Positions 51,043-60,092 of a stretch of DNA of 64,000 nt are shown piece by piece. The notes beneath the pieces were generated by a model. That model searched no databases. It was not told where the DNA came from and saw only the letters and a list, made by a program, of their open reading frames with translations. Positions within the stretch are counted from its first letter, which is position 1. Every line of letters begins with the position of its first letter. The DNA comes from JAFGDI01 sp963662515 (GTDB lineage: Bacteria > Planctomycetota > Phycisphaerae > Sedimentisphaerales > SM23-30): positions 1,116,001-1,180,000 of the forward strand of contig OY759675.1 in NCBI GenBank assembly GCA_963662515.1. The letters are read 5' to 3'. Both the position numbers and the translations under genes were made by a program.

Positions 51043-51140
51043 GTTTTTGGGCAGCATGTTTTTACAGAATAAAGCTGTATAGCAGTTATGTAAATTGTTT
51101 TTGTTGAAATTATAGATATAGCAGCAGGTGTGCCCTCTGA

Positions 51141-51177
51141 AAAAAAAGACATCCGGAAGTGGATGTCTTTTTTTTTT
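51141..51177 (+). terminator. Rho-independent terminator after sulfatase
   Basis: Stem AAAAAGACATCC / GGATGTCTTTTT with loop GGAAGT and a ten-base T run, about 100 bases after the stop codon. Confidence 0.9.
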
Positions 51178-51239
51178 GTTACCTATTTTCAGCAGGTCTG
51201 TTTTATGCCGGGCTGTTATTGTTTATTGCCAGCGGTGAG

Positions 51240-52030
51240 AGTTTTGCAGTAGGTATTGTTTAATGTAGATAGTGGCTGTTACGCTATCGGCAACGGCGGT
51301 GACTTGCTGCATCGTGGCACCTGCCAGGCTTATCTGGACGAATTACTAACTCATATTTCCAAACTTTAAAAATCAGGACTAAAACCTACTTAGCCAATGA
51401 GACCTCTGGCGATAAACAATGTGATTAATGAAATCACTGTTGATTTTGAATGCTGGTATCATGAACATGAAACCGGTGATGCAGTAGCAAAAGTAATATC
51501 TGGCGATGTTGACCAGGGCGGTAAACTGTCAATATCTTTACCAAGGTGTCGGTTACATCCATTACTATTATAATAATAAGCCATCAGCCAGTTGCGGCTG
51601 TCTGCATGATGATGTCAGTTCTTTATTTGCATTTGGCTATGGCCTGAGTTATACTGAGTTTGATATTTCCGGACCGACATTAATTGATCAAATAATAGGC
51701 CTGAAGGCAGTGTAAATGTGGTGATAATTGCGACTAATACTGGTGGTATGTGAGGTTGTAATGTTTTGGAGTTGTATATCAGAGATTGCTATAGCAGTGT
51801 TGCCCGTCCGGCGAAAGCGATAAAGGGTTTTGAACGGTCGAGCCTGACCATGACGAAACAAAGATAGTCACATTTGAAATACAAAAGGAGCATCTGGCAT
51901 TTTATGATATTGATATGGATTTTGTTGTGGAATCTGGTGAGTTTAAGATCGTGGTTGGAAATTGATCCAGAGATTGTGATCATAAGGAAGTAATTCTTAC
52001 TGTTTCTGAAAAATTGATGGCAAAGATATA
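51240..52030 (+). pseudogene. Decayed GH3 beta-glucosidase/beta-xylosidase (C-terminal half)
   Basis: Plus-strand fragments, in several frames and with stops, line up in order with the C-terminal half of a family GH3 enzyme. 'GDLLHRGTCQAYLDELL' near 51290-51345; 'FECWYHEHETGDAVAKVISG' then 'DVDQGGKLSISLPR' at about 51450-51545; 'GVGYIHYYYNNKPS' and 'LFAFGYGLSYTEFDISGPTL' at 51550-51685; and the fibronectin-like tail 'FEIQKEHLAFYDIDMDFVVE', 'SGEFKIVVG' at about 51865-51960. These correspond to the usual 'WYPGQEGGxAxADVLFGD', 'YRYYD..PLFPFGxGLSYTxF' and 'LxxRDLSFYDxxMxWVVExGxFxIxVG' blocks. The N-terminal catalytic barrel is absent. It lies directly before xylB, so an intact copy once belonged to the xylan operon. 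Confidence 0.85.
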
Positions 52031-52041
52031 AATGGTGAAAT

Positions 52042-53523
52042 ATGTATTTATTAGGATATGACTCAGGCACATCTTCCGTTAAGGCATCATTACTGGATGT
52101 TCAAACGGGTAAGGTGGTTGCTTCTGTTGTGGCTCCTGAATTTGAGATGGCGATAGATTCGCCGCATATTGGTTGGGCGGAGCAGTCTCCTGACCTGTGG
52201 TGGGGAAATCTGAAGCTAGCCACTAAAAAGCTGTTGGAGATTTCCAAGGTGGCTGCCGTAGATATCAAGGCTATCGGCATATCATATCAGATGCACGGTC
52301 TTGTATGTGTAGATAGAAATATGGATGTTGTCAGGCCGTCAATTATCTGGTGTGACAGCCGGGCGGTGGAAATTGGCGAGCGAGCGGCAGCTGCTCTTGG
52401 CAAAGATAAGTGTATGTCGGAGCTGCTGAACTGCCCGGGTAATTTTACCGCCAGCAAGCTTCGCTGGGTTATCGAAAATGAGCCGGAGCAATTTGAAAAG
52501 ATCCATAAGGTAATGCTTCCCGGAGACTGGCTGGTTATGAAGATGACGGGTAATGTTACAACAACTGAAACCGGCTTGTCTGAAATGACTCTGTGGAATT
52601 TTGCGGAAAAAAAACCGGCTGAATTCCTCATGGATTATTATGGTTTTGCCTCAGAGTTATTGCCTGATATTGTTCCGGTGTTTGGACTCCAGGGGTTATT
52701 GACTTCATGTGCGGCTGAAGAATTGGGGCTCAATGTTGGCACACCAATTACCTATCGTGCCGGTGATCAGCCCAATAATGCTATGTCGCTGAATGTATTT
52801 AACCCCGGTGAGGTCGCCGCAACTGCAGGGACCAGCGGGGTAGTGTATGGTATAAATGATAATGCCGTTTCAGATCCTCAGTCCAGGGTAAATGTCTTTT
52901 TGCATGTCAATAATACTGATGAAGCTGCTCGTAATGGCACTCTGCTGTGTATTAACGGTACCGGTCGGCTTAACAGCTGGCTCAAGTGTAATATTGGTGG
53001 TCGATTAAGTTATGAAGAAATGAACGATCTGGCTGAAAGGGTGTCGGTTGGTTCTAATGGGCTTGTAATACTTCCTTTCGGCAATGGTGCGGAAAGGACG
53101 CTGAATAACAGGAATATAGGGGCGTCTTTCCATAACCTTGATCTTAATATTCATGATATGGGTCATATTCTGCGTGCCGGTCAGGAAGGCATTGTCTTTG
53201 CAATGAACTACGGCATTGATATTATGAAGGCGATGGGTATCGGTATAAATACAGTGCGGGCAGGTAAGGCGAATATGTTCCTTAGCCCGGTATTTGCCAG
53301 TACCTTTGCGTCTGTTACTGGTGCGACAGTGGAGTTGTATGATACTGACGGTTCCCAGGGTGCCTGTCGTGGAGCTGGTATTGGTGCCGGTATATATGCA
53401 GGCAGCCGTGAGGCATTTGCAGCATTGAATAAGATAGAAGTGATAGAGCCGAACGAACAAAGTAAAGATCAATATATGGAAGCGTATGGTAAGTGGCATG
53501 AGACACTTAATGCGTGTATTTAG
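52042..53523 (+). CDS. xylB: Xylulokinase
   Basis: A 493-residue FGGY-family sugar kinase that phosphorylates D-xylulose. N-terminal 'MYLLGYDSGTSSVKASLLDV', 'GWAEQSPDLWWGNLK', 'AIGISYQMHGLVCVD' with the family's QMHG substrate motif, 'IIWCDSRAVEIGERAAA', and 'GDQPNNAMSLNVFNPGEVAA' followed by 'TAGTSGVVYG' in the ATP-binding half. The 'GAGIGAGIY' end is normal. Placed 48 bases before xylA. The frame stays open just upstream through the GH3 relic's stop region; ATG at 52042 is the only plausible start. Confidence 0.95.
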   Translation: MYLLGYDSGTSSVKASLLDVQTGKVVASVVAPEFEMAIDSPHIGWAEQSPDLWWGNLKLATKKLLEISKVAAVDIKAIGISYQMHGLVCVDRNMDVVRPSIIWCDSRAVEIGERAAAALGKDKCMSELLNCPGNFTASKLRWVIENEPEQFEKIHKVMLPGDWLVMKMTGNVTTTETGLSEMTLWNFAEKKPAEFLMDYYGFASELLPDIVPVFGLQGLLTSCAAEELGLNVGTPITYRAGDQPNNAMSLNVFNPGEVAATAGTSGVVYGINDNAVSDPQSRVNVFLHVNNTDEAARNGTLLCINGTGRLNSWLKCNIGGRLSYEEMNDLAERVSVGSNGLVILPFGNGAERTLNNRNIGASFHNLDLNIHDMGHILRAGQEGIVFAMNYGIDIMKAMGIGINTVRAGKANMFLSPVFASTFASVTGATVELYDTDGSQGACRGAGIGAGIYAGSREAFAALNKIEVIEPNEQSKDQYMEAYGKWHETLNACI

Positions 53524-53570
53524 AAAATAATAGCGATCATTAAAATTATATACATTCTCAGGAGAGCAAC

Positions 53571-54881
53571 ATGAAAGAATTTTTCCCGGAAGTAGGTAAG
53601 GTTAAATTTGAAGGTGCTGGTTCTAAGAACCCGCTGGCATTTAAGCATTATAATCCGCAAGAAGTGGTTATGGGTAAGACGATGGCAGAGCATCTGAGAT
53701 TTGCTGTCTGTTACTGGCATACTTTTAAGGGGCTTGGCTCTGACCCGTTTGGCTGTGATACTATTATCCGCAGCTATAACAGCAATTCAGATCCAATGGC
53801 AAGGGCGGAAGATACCATGTACGCTGCTTTTGAATTTTTTACAAAGCTTGGAGTGGACTACTGGTGTTTTCATGACCGTGACATTTCTCCCGAAGCTGAT
53901 ACTCTGGCTGAGACTAATAAGCGATTGGATAAGATTGCAGCCCTGGCTAAAACACTGCAGGATGACACCGGGGTGAAGTGTCTGTGGGGTACGACTAACG
54001 CATTCTCCAACCCTCGATTTATGGCTGGTGCAGGGACTAACCCAGATCCGCATGTATTTGCTTATGCAGCCAGCCAGGTCAAAAAGGCAATGGAAGTTAC
54101 CAATCTCCTTGGCGGTGAAGGATATGTGTTCTGGGGCGGTCGTGAAGGATATGATACTCTGCTGAATACTGATATGGGTCAGGAACTGGACCATCTGGCA
54201 TTGCTGCTGAAGATGGCGGTGGATTATAAGAAAGAGATCGGGTTTAGCGGTCAGTTCTATATTGAGCCTAAGCCGAAAGAGCCAACAAAGCATCAGTATG
54301 ATTTCGATGTGGCAGGCTGTCTGGCATTTCTGCAGAAATATGATCTGATAGATCATTTCAAGATGAATATAGAAGCTAATCATGCTACACTGGCGGCTCA
54401 TACCTTTCAGCATGAGCTGGAGTTTGCTGCCATTAACGGCATACTAGGCTCTGTTGATGCCAATCAGGGCGATCTTATGCTGGGTTGGGATACTGACCAG
54501 TTCCCGACCAATATTTACGATACCACAATGGCGATGTATCATATTCTGAAGGCGGGCGGCTTTACAACAGGCGGTCTGAACTTTGATGCTCATGTTCGCC
54601 GTCAGTCGGTAGATATTCTTGACCTGTTCGTTGGCCATATTGTGGCGATGGATACTTTTGCAAGGGGCCTGAAGATAGCGGCCAAACTGATCGAGGATAA
54701 AGTATTTGATAGTGTGATCGCTGATCGTTATGCCGGCTGGCAGACTGATTTTGGTAAAGATATTTGCGGCGGCAAGTATAGCTTCACTACTTTGGAGAAG
54801 TTTGTTTTAGAAAATGGCGAACCGACACCTAAGTCAGGCCGGCAGGAAATGCTGGAAGGTATTTTGAATGATTATATTTAA
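53571..54881 (+). CDS. xylA: Xylose isomerase
   Basis: A 436-residue enzyme converting D-xylose to D-xylulose, class II by length. Catalytic H101 and D104 sit in 'YWCFHDRDISPEA' exactly as in the E. coli/Thermotoga type. 'VFWGGREGYDTLLNTDMGQE', 'FYIEPKPKEPTKHQYDFDV', 'NIEANHATLAAHTFQHELEF', 'GSVDANQGDLMLGWDTDQFP' and 'GGLNFDAHVRRQSVD' supply metal ligands and substrate contacts. Strong CAGGAGAG at 53557 precedes the ATG. Forms an operon with xylB and probably the GH43 genes downstream (75-base gap). Confidence 0.97.
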   Translation: MKEFFPEVGKVKFEGAGSKNPLAFKHYNPQEVVMGKTMAEHLRFAVCYWHTFKGLGSDPFGCDTIIRSYNSNSDPMARAEDTMYAAFEFFTKLGVDYWCFHDRDISPEADTLAETNKRLDKIAALAKTLQDDTGVKCLWGTTNAFSNPRFMAGAGTNPDPHVFAYAASQVKKAMEVTNLLGGEGYVFWGGREGYDTLLNTDMGQELDHLALLLKMAVDYKKEIGFSGQFYIEPKPKEPTKHQYDFDVAGCLAFLQKYDLIDHFKMNIEANHATLAAHTFQHELEFAAINGILGSVDANQGDLMLGWDTDQFPTNIYDTTMAMYHILKAGGFTTGGLNFDAHVRRQSVDILDLFVGHIVAMDTFARGLKIAAKLIEDKVFDSVIADRYAGWQTDFGKDICGGKYSFTTLEKFVLENGEPTPKSGRQEMLEGILNDYI

Positions 54882-54956
54882 TTTCTATATTATTTGGACA
54901 GTAACTAAACAATGTGAAAAATTGTTAGTTAATGCCGCTCTAATACGGGAGGTATT

Positions 54957-57470
54957 ATGAATTGCAATAATAAGATTATATTATTAATATTATTTATTAG
55001 TTTTGTTTCTGTTTCTGCAAAGCAGTTTAATTTTCAAATTGAAGGTAATCCTATCTTCAGAGATGTTTTTACTGCTGATCCGGCTCCTATGGTTATAGGA
55101 GACACTCTTTATGTATATGTTGGTCATGATGAAGCCCATGGCGATGAAATGTTCACAATGACTGGATGGTTATGCTATTCTACAAAGGATATGAAGAACT
55201 GGACTGCACATGGTGAAATAATGAAGCCAACAGACTTTAGCTGGGCTATCAGGGATGCATGGGCAGCTCAAGTTGTTGAAAAAGAAGGTAAATACTATCT
55301 TTATGCTACGGTCCAGCATGATAATATAAAACCCGGCAAAGCTATTGGCGTTGCCGTTTCAGATACGCCCACTGGACCTTTCAAAGATGCACGTGGCACT
55401 GCACTTGTTTCTGATGAAACTACTCCAAGTGACAGAGCATGGAATGATATTGATCCTACAGTATTTATTGACGATGACGGAACTGGCTGGATAGCATGGG
55501 GCAACCCATATCTATATCTTGCAAAGCTAAAACCGAACATGATAGAAATTGATGGCGAAATTCAGAAAATTGACCTGCCAAATTATACCGAGGGGCCATG
55601 GCTGTATCGCAGAGGTGATATATACTATATGGTTTACGCTGCTTTTGCTCATCAGGGTACAGCAGAAAAGATATGCTATGCAACAGCAAGAGATATAAAT
55701 GGGCCATGGGAATATCAGGGAATATTGACCGGCTTTGCAGAAAAAAGTTATACCATACACCCTGGGATTGTTGAATTTAAGGGCCAATCGTATCTGTTTT
55801 ATCATAACGCAACTCTGACATTAAATGGCGAAAGTGGTGCTGTTGGTAGAAGATGTGTTTGCGCTGAGTACCTTTATTATAATTCGGATGGTACAATACA
55901 GCCTGTTACGCAAACTAAACCAGGGATAGCTATTTCATCAAAGAAATCAGAGTCTATTTTAACAGAAGATAAACTGGCAAAAAATCCAATTATCTGGGCC
56001 GATGTTCCTGATGTTTCGGTAATTCGGGTTGGGGATACATATTATATGAGCAGCACAACTATGTATATGAATCCGGGAGTACCGATCATGAAGTCAACAG
56101 ATCTGGTTAACTGGAAAATGCTGGGTTATGCTTATGATACCCTGGTTGATAATGATAAGATGAATTTGGCAAATGGTAATAATGCTTATGGTGCCGGCTC
56201 ATGGGCCAGCAGCCTGAGATTCCATCATGGTAAATATTATGTCTCAACTTTTTCCAGCACCAGTGGTAAAACTCATGTATATTCAACTACTGATATTGAG
56301 AAGTGTAAGTGGAGTGCTCAGGAGTTTTCTCCATCATTGCATGACCATTCTCTATTTTTTGATGATGATGGTAAAGTATATATGTTGTATGGTGCTGGAG
56401 ATTTGAAGCTGGTAGAGCTTAAAGAAGATCTTTCCGGAATAAAACCCGGCGGCTTTAATGACGTTGTGATCAAAAATGCCAGTGCTGTTGCCGGGCTTGA
56501 TATCGGTTTGCCCGCGGAAGGTTCACAGATGATCAAGGTTAATGGCAAATATTATGTTATGAATATTACCTGGCCTCGCAACGGGATGAGAACCCAGATC
56601 ATTCACCGTGCAGACAAGATCACCGGACCGTATGAGGGTAAGATTATCTTGCAGGATCAGGGTGTTGCCCAGGGATGCCTGATAGATACACCAGAGGGTA
56701 AATGGTATGCCATGTTATTTCAGGATCATGGAGCTGTTGGGCGAATACCGTATCTTGTGCCTGTGAAATGGGAAGAAGGATGGCCGGTACTTGGTGAAGA
56801 TGGCAAAGTGCCTATAACACTGGACATTACTGACATTGAAGATGGGCTGGCTAATATTGTGGCTTCGGATGAATTTGACTGGGATGGTAGTATTGTTATG
56901 CCGTTAGCCTGGCAGTGGAATCATAATCCAGATAGCCGGTTCTGGTCTCTGAGTCAGCGTAAAGGTTATCTCAGACTGATGACCGGAAGAATTGACAATG
57001 AAGTTGTCCAGGCCCGCAATACGCTGACTCAGCGTACCTTTGGTCCGGAATGCACTGCTTCGACGAAAATCGAAACTGCAAATATAAAAGACGGCGATTA
57101 TGCTGGTTTGCTGGTGTTGCAGAAGCGTTACGGCTTTGTTGGGGCTAAAATGGAAAACGGCAATAAATACATTGTAATGACCATCGCTCAAAATGAAAGG
57201 CCGGTAGAAACAGCCTGTATCCCATTAGAACAGGATAGTCTATACCTGAAAATAGAATGTGACTATAAAAACCGTACTGATAAAGCATATTTCTTCTATA
57301 GCCTCGATGGCATACAGTGGTATCAGATTGGCCCTGTATTGCAGATGGCATATACCTTACCACATTTTATGGGCTATCGTTTTGGCCTGTTTAACTATGC
57401 GACTCAAACATATGGCGGATATGTTGATTTTGATTACTATCATATTGCCGATAATATTTCAGTACATTAA
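54957..57470 (+). CDS. Secreted tandem GH43 glycoside hydrolase
   Basis: An 837-residue exported enzyme. Signal peptide 1-21 ('KIILLILFISFVSVSAK'). First five-bladed GH43 propeller about 25-330: 'NPIFRDVFTADPAPMVIGDT' (base Asp in TADPAP), 'IRDAWAAQVVEKEGKYYLYA' and 'WNDIDPTVFIDDDGTGWIAW'. Second GH43 domain about 345-630: 'KNPIIWADVPDVSVIRVGDT', 'NAYGAGSWASSLRFHHGKYY' and 'LHDHSLFFDDDGKVYMLYGA'. C-terminal concanavalin-like domain about 640-837 ('EFDWDGSIVMPLAWQWNHNP'), as in beta-xylosidases. Likely acts on arabinoxylan side chains and xylo-oligosaccharides. GGGAGG at 54944 sets the start. Two different catalytic domains in one chain suggest dual specificity (arabinofuranosidase and xylosidase). 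Confidence 0.92.
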   Translation: MNCNNKIILLILFISFVSVSAKQFNFQIEGNPIFRDVFTADPAPMVIGDTLYVYVGHDEAHGDEMFTMTGWLCYSTKDMKNWTAHGEIMKPTDFSWAIRDAWAAQVVEKEGKYYLYATVQHDNIKPGKAIGVAVSDTPTGPFKDARGTALVSDETTPSDRAWNDIDPTVFIDDDGTGWIAWGNPYLYLAKLKPNMIEIDGEIQKIDLPNYTEGPWLYRRGDIYYMVYAAFAHQGTAEKICYATARDINGPWEYQGILTGFAEKSYTIHPGIVEFKGQSYLFYHNATLTLNGESGAVGRRCVCAEYLYYNSDGTIQPVTQTKPGIAISSKKSESILTEDKLAKNPIIWADVPDVSVIRVGDTYYMSSTTMYMNPGVPIMKSTDLVNWKMLGYAYDTLVDNDKMNLANGNNAYGAGSWASSLRFHHGKYYVSTFSSTSGKTHVYSTTDIEKCKWSAQEFSPSLHDHSLFFDDDGKVYMLYGAGDLKLVELKEDLSGIKPGGFNDVVIKNASAVAGLDIGLPAEGSQMIKVNGKYYVMNITWPRNGMRTQIIHRADKITGPYEGKIILQDQGVAQGCLIDTPEGKWYAMLFQDHGAVGRIPYLVPVKWEEGWPVLGEDGKVPITLDITDIEDGLANIVASDEFDWDGSIVMPLAWQWNHNPDSRFWSLSQRKGYLRLMTGRIDNEVVQARNTLTQRTFGPECTASTKIETANIKDGDYAGLLVLQKRYGFVGAKMENGNKYIVMTIAQNERPVETACIPLEQDSLYLKIECDYKNRTDKAYFFYSLDGIQWYQIGPVLQMAYTLPHFMGYRFGLFNYATQTYGGYVDFDYYHIADNISVH

Positions 57471-57495
57471 CACACTTATAATGAATGGGCTTGAA

Positions 57496-58851
57496 ATGCA
57501 TAAACTTAAATTAACTACTCTGATTTTATCTGTATTGTGTGCAATGGTTAATTGTGCCTGTGCCGATTATCCTATTATCTCAAACCGTTATCTGGCAGAC
57601 CCCGGCTCGCTTGTCTATAATGGCAGGGTGTATCTGTATTGCTCAAACGATGATGAGAGCCCGGTTGAAGGCAGCTATAATATCCCTAATGTTGTCTGTG
57701 TGTCAAGCAGCGACCTAAAAAACTGGACTGATCATGGTATTGTATTTGATGCTGCCAAAGATACCAACTGGGCTAAAAAAACATGGGCGCCATCACCGAT
57801 CGAGCGAGATGGCAAGTTTTATCTGTATTTCGGTAACGGCGGTGCTAATATTGGCGTGGTTTGCAGCGATAACCCAACTGGCCCATTCAAAGATGTTAGA
57901 GGTTCTTTCTTGGTTGATTATAATACTCCAGGTGTGCAGCCAGCGCAGCATATGTGGCTGTTTGACCCGTGCCCTTTCATTGATGATGACGGTCAGGCAT
58001 ATCTGTATTTTGGTGGTAATGGTGACAATAATGTTAGGGGGGTAAAGCTTAACCGTGATATGATCAGTCTCGACGGCGATGTTATAAAAATGACTGCTCA
58101 GAATTTCTTTGAAGCTGCTTGGGTATTCAAAAGGAATGGTACATACTATTTTGCATATTCCACAACTCCTCAAGCTGGTATGCGGTTTGACTATCAAATG
58201 AGTAAAAAACCAATGTCAGAGTATATTTATGGTGGTATTGTCTCAGATCAACCGCCGCTAAATAATAACAACCATCATGCAGCTCTCTTCGAATTGAACG
58301 GTAACTGGTACCAGGCATATCACAATCGTGTTGTAGCTAAAGAGGCTGGTATTCCAACTGGATTCCGCCGTAATCTTGCTTTGGATTCATTTGATTTTAA
58401 TCCCGACGGTTCTATTGTCAAGGTAGTGCCTTCGGTTGACGCTGTAAAGCAACTGGGGTTCCTTAACCCGTTTACCCGTGTTGAGGGTGAAACATTTAAT
58501 GCACAAAAGGGTGTTGAAACCTATGGTTGCTCTGAGGAAGGTATTTACCTGGGCGATATTGATAATGGTGACTGGGTAAAGATAAAAGGAGTTGATTTTG
58601 CTGCTGGTGCCAGTAGTTTTACTGTTGCAGCTGCCTGCGAAAGTAAAGGCGGCATAATCGAACTGAGAATCGGGAGTTTGGATGGCAAACTTATAGGCGT
58701 ATGTGATATTAGCGGAACTGGTGGCTCGCAGAACTGGAATGATGCTAAATGCAGAATAGCTGATGTTAGTGGTGTCAATGATTTATATATTAAATTTGTT
58801 GGTGGTGATGGTCACCTGTTTAATATCGACTGGTGGCAGTTTGTTAAATAG
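57496..58851 (+). CDS. Secreted GH43 glycoside hydrolase with CBM6
   Basis: A 451-residue exported enzyme. Signal peptide 1-23 ('MHKLKLTTLILSVLCAMVNC', cleavage near ACADYP). GH43 domain about 25-315: 'ISNRYLADPGSLVYNGRVYL' (base Asp), 'TWAPSPIERDGKFYLYFGNG', 'WLFDPCPFIDDDGQAYLYFG' (modulating Asp) and 'FFEAAWVFKRNGTYYFAYST' (acid Glu). C-terminal CBM6 about 325-451: 'RVEGETFNAQKGVETYGCSE', 'LGDIDNGDWVKIKGVDFAAG' and 'LYIKFVGGDGHLFNIDWWQF'. This order fits arabinoxylan arabinofuranosidases. The ATG at 57496 follows from the signal peptide; an in-frame ATG at 57481 is possible. Starts 25 bases after the previous GH43 gene; likely the last gene of the xyl operon. Confidence 0.92.
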   Translation: MHKLKLTTLILSVLCAMVNCACADYPIISNRYLADPGSLVYNGRVYLYCSNDDESPVEGSYNIPNVVCVSSSDLKNWTDHGIVFDAAKDTNWAKKTWAPSPIERDGKFYLYFGNGGANIGVVCSDNPTGPFKDVRGSFLVDYNTPGVQPAQHMWLFDPCPFIDDDGQAYLYFGGNGDNNVRGVKLNRDMISLDGDVIKMTAQNFFEAAWVFKRNGTYYFAYSTTPQAGMRFDYQMSKKPMSEYIYGGIVSDQPPLNNNNHHAALFELNGNWYQAYHNRVVAKEAGIPTGFRRNLALDSFDFNPDGSIVKVVPSVDAVKQLGFLNPFTRVEGETFNAQKGVETYGCSEEGIYLGDIDNGDWVKIKGVDFAAGASSFTVAAACESKGGIIELRIGSLDGKLIGVCDISGTGGSQNWNDAKCRIADVSGVNDLYIKFVGGDGHLFNIDWWQFVK

Positions 58852-59558
58852 TGTGTCCCCGTTTGATTGGTTATTTGATATTGGCAAGTGGAGTTTTATT
58901 TGATTTTACGGGCAACCAGAGTCCTTGTCAGAGATTTTTTTCCGGCGTCGAGATATGGCATCTCTCGGTAAGTATCTCCTGAAATAGGTCAATGCATAAC
59001 GGAAAAGAAAACAAAAGTTGTCCGACATTAAATTACTGCAACTTTACACTAATGTCTTATTATTCAATGCTTTACATATTATTTGTTGTAGCAAAAGTTA
59101 ATTTGTTTGGTATTTTATTCTTTGGTAGATTTTATTTTTTATAGCTAGGGCAACATTCGCAGTTTTTTCAGGCTCAAAATCGCAAATAAAGGACATTCTT
59201 GTGCGTTTCGAATAAAACTCACTTGCGATACCGTCTTGAAAGTGTGTTAAATATTTACAAACTCATTCACAAGGCCATGTTCTGGCATTTGTGTAAAACT
59301 GGCACGGTCAAAAGTGCTAAATCACACCCTGGGTATGTAAATATTATTGTGCATAGGAGTAAAATAATTGCACTTCAAGCTCAGGTCGCCTTGCGGTAGG
59401 GTTGTAATGTTCCAGGTCTATTTATCAGGTCAGATATTCAGGTTATTGCAGGCAGGTTTATTATTGATGGTTTTAGTCGTACTTTTACCTGAATTTGGTT
59501 TTGTCTTAATCTTTTGTAAATTCTTGCAAAACGGTCGCTATATGAATATAATCCGGTT
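58852..59558. other. Intergenic region after the xylan locus
   Basis: About 700 bases of AT-rich sequence. Short ORFs (59199-59399, 59368-59619) overlap in different frames and show no protein-like pattern or ribosome-binding site. No terminator was found after the GH43-CBM6 gene. Confidence 0.5.
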
Positions 59559-60023
59559 ATGTTATTTGGAAAAAAGAACAATAAGCAGGCTTCAGATGGC
59601 GTTTTTTCAGCAAAAATGAAGAAGAAGTCAGGTGGCAATCAGGCTGAGATCGATCTGGCATGCCGGGATCTTATGCTTGCCAGTCTCGAAAGTATGCGAA
59701 AAGAGGTCATTACTCGTCCTGAACCCAGGCGAACGGGCCTACCAGATGAGTCTGAGGTAGGTGGGGAAGCACAATTTCAGACAGAACAAAAGCATTGTCA
59801 GGTTGATTTACCAGCCGCCAATGAGGCAGAGTCAGCCGACAAGCAGCTATTTTGTAATTTTGCCAGTGCTGGTAACAGCGGTTATGCTGTGCCAGATAGT
59901 GTCAGTGAGATTCATGATACATTTGAGCGTTCGGCAGGTTACGCCCCGGACAAGCAAAAGATCATAGATATGATAACAGCAGATGATATCCGGCGAGCCT
60001 TTTCTATCGGCAAGTCAGATTGA
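59559..60023 (+). CDS. Hypothetical protein upstream of hemA
   Basis: A 154-residue soluble protein, not recognised. It starts with a basic segment ('MLFGKKNNKQASDGVFSAKM'), has a helical 'EIDLACRDLMLASLESMRKE', a low-complexity acidic middle, and ends 'KIIDMITADDIRRAFSIGKS'. It has no signal peptide or membrane segment. Upstream there is no clear Shine-Dalgarno. It ends 69 bases before hemA on the same strand, so it may be cotranscribed with it. Codon use looks like that of neighbouring core genes. Confidence 0.55.
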   Translation: MLFGKKNNKQASDGVFSAKMKKKSGGNQAEIDLACRDLMLASLESMRKEVITRPEPRRTGLPDESEVGGEAQFQTEQKHCQVDLPAANEAESADKQLFCNFASAGNSGYAVPDSVSEIHDTFERSAGYAPDKQKIIDMITADDIRRAFSIGKSD

Positions 60024-60092
60024 GTTTGATCGTTGGGTTGACCAAATCTGTTTTTTTGTTTTAAGTAATAACCGATTCCTTGGGAGCTATTA

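Noticed and set aside
59199..59619. Overlapping short ORFs between the xylan locus and hemA
   Set aside because: They overlap in different frames, have weak starts and no recognisable motif.
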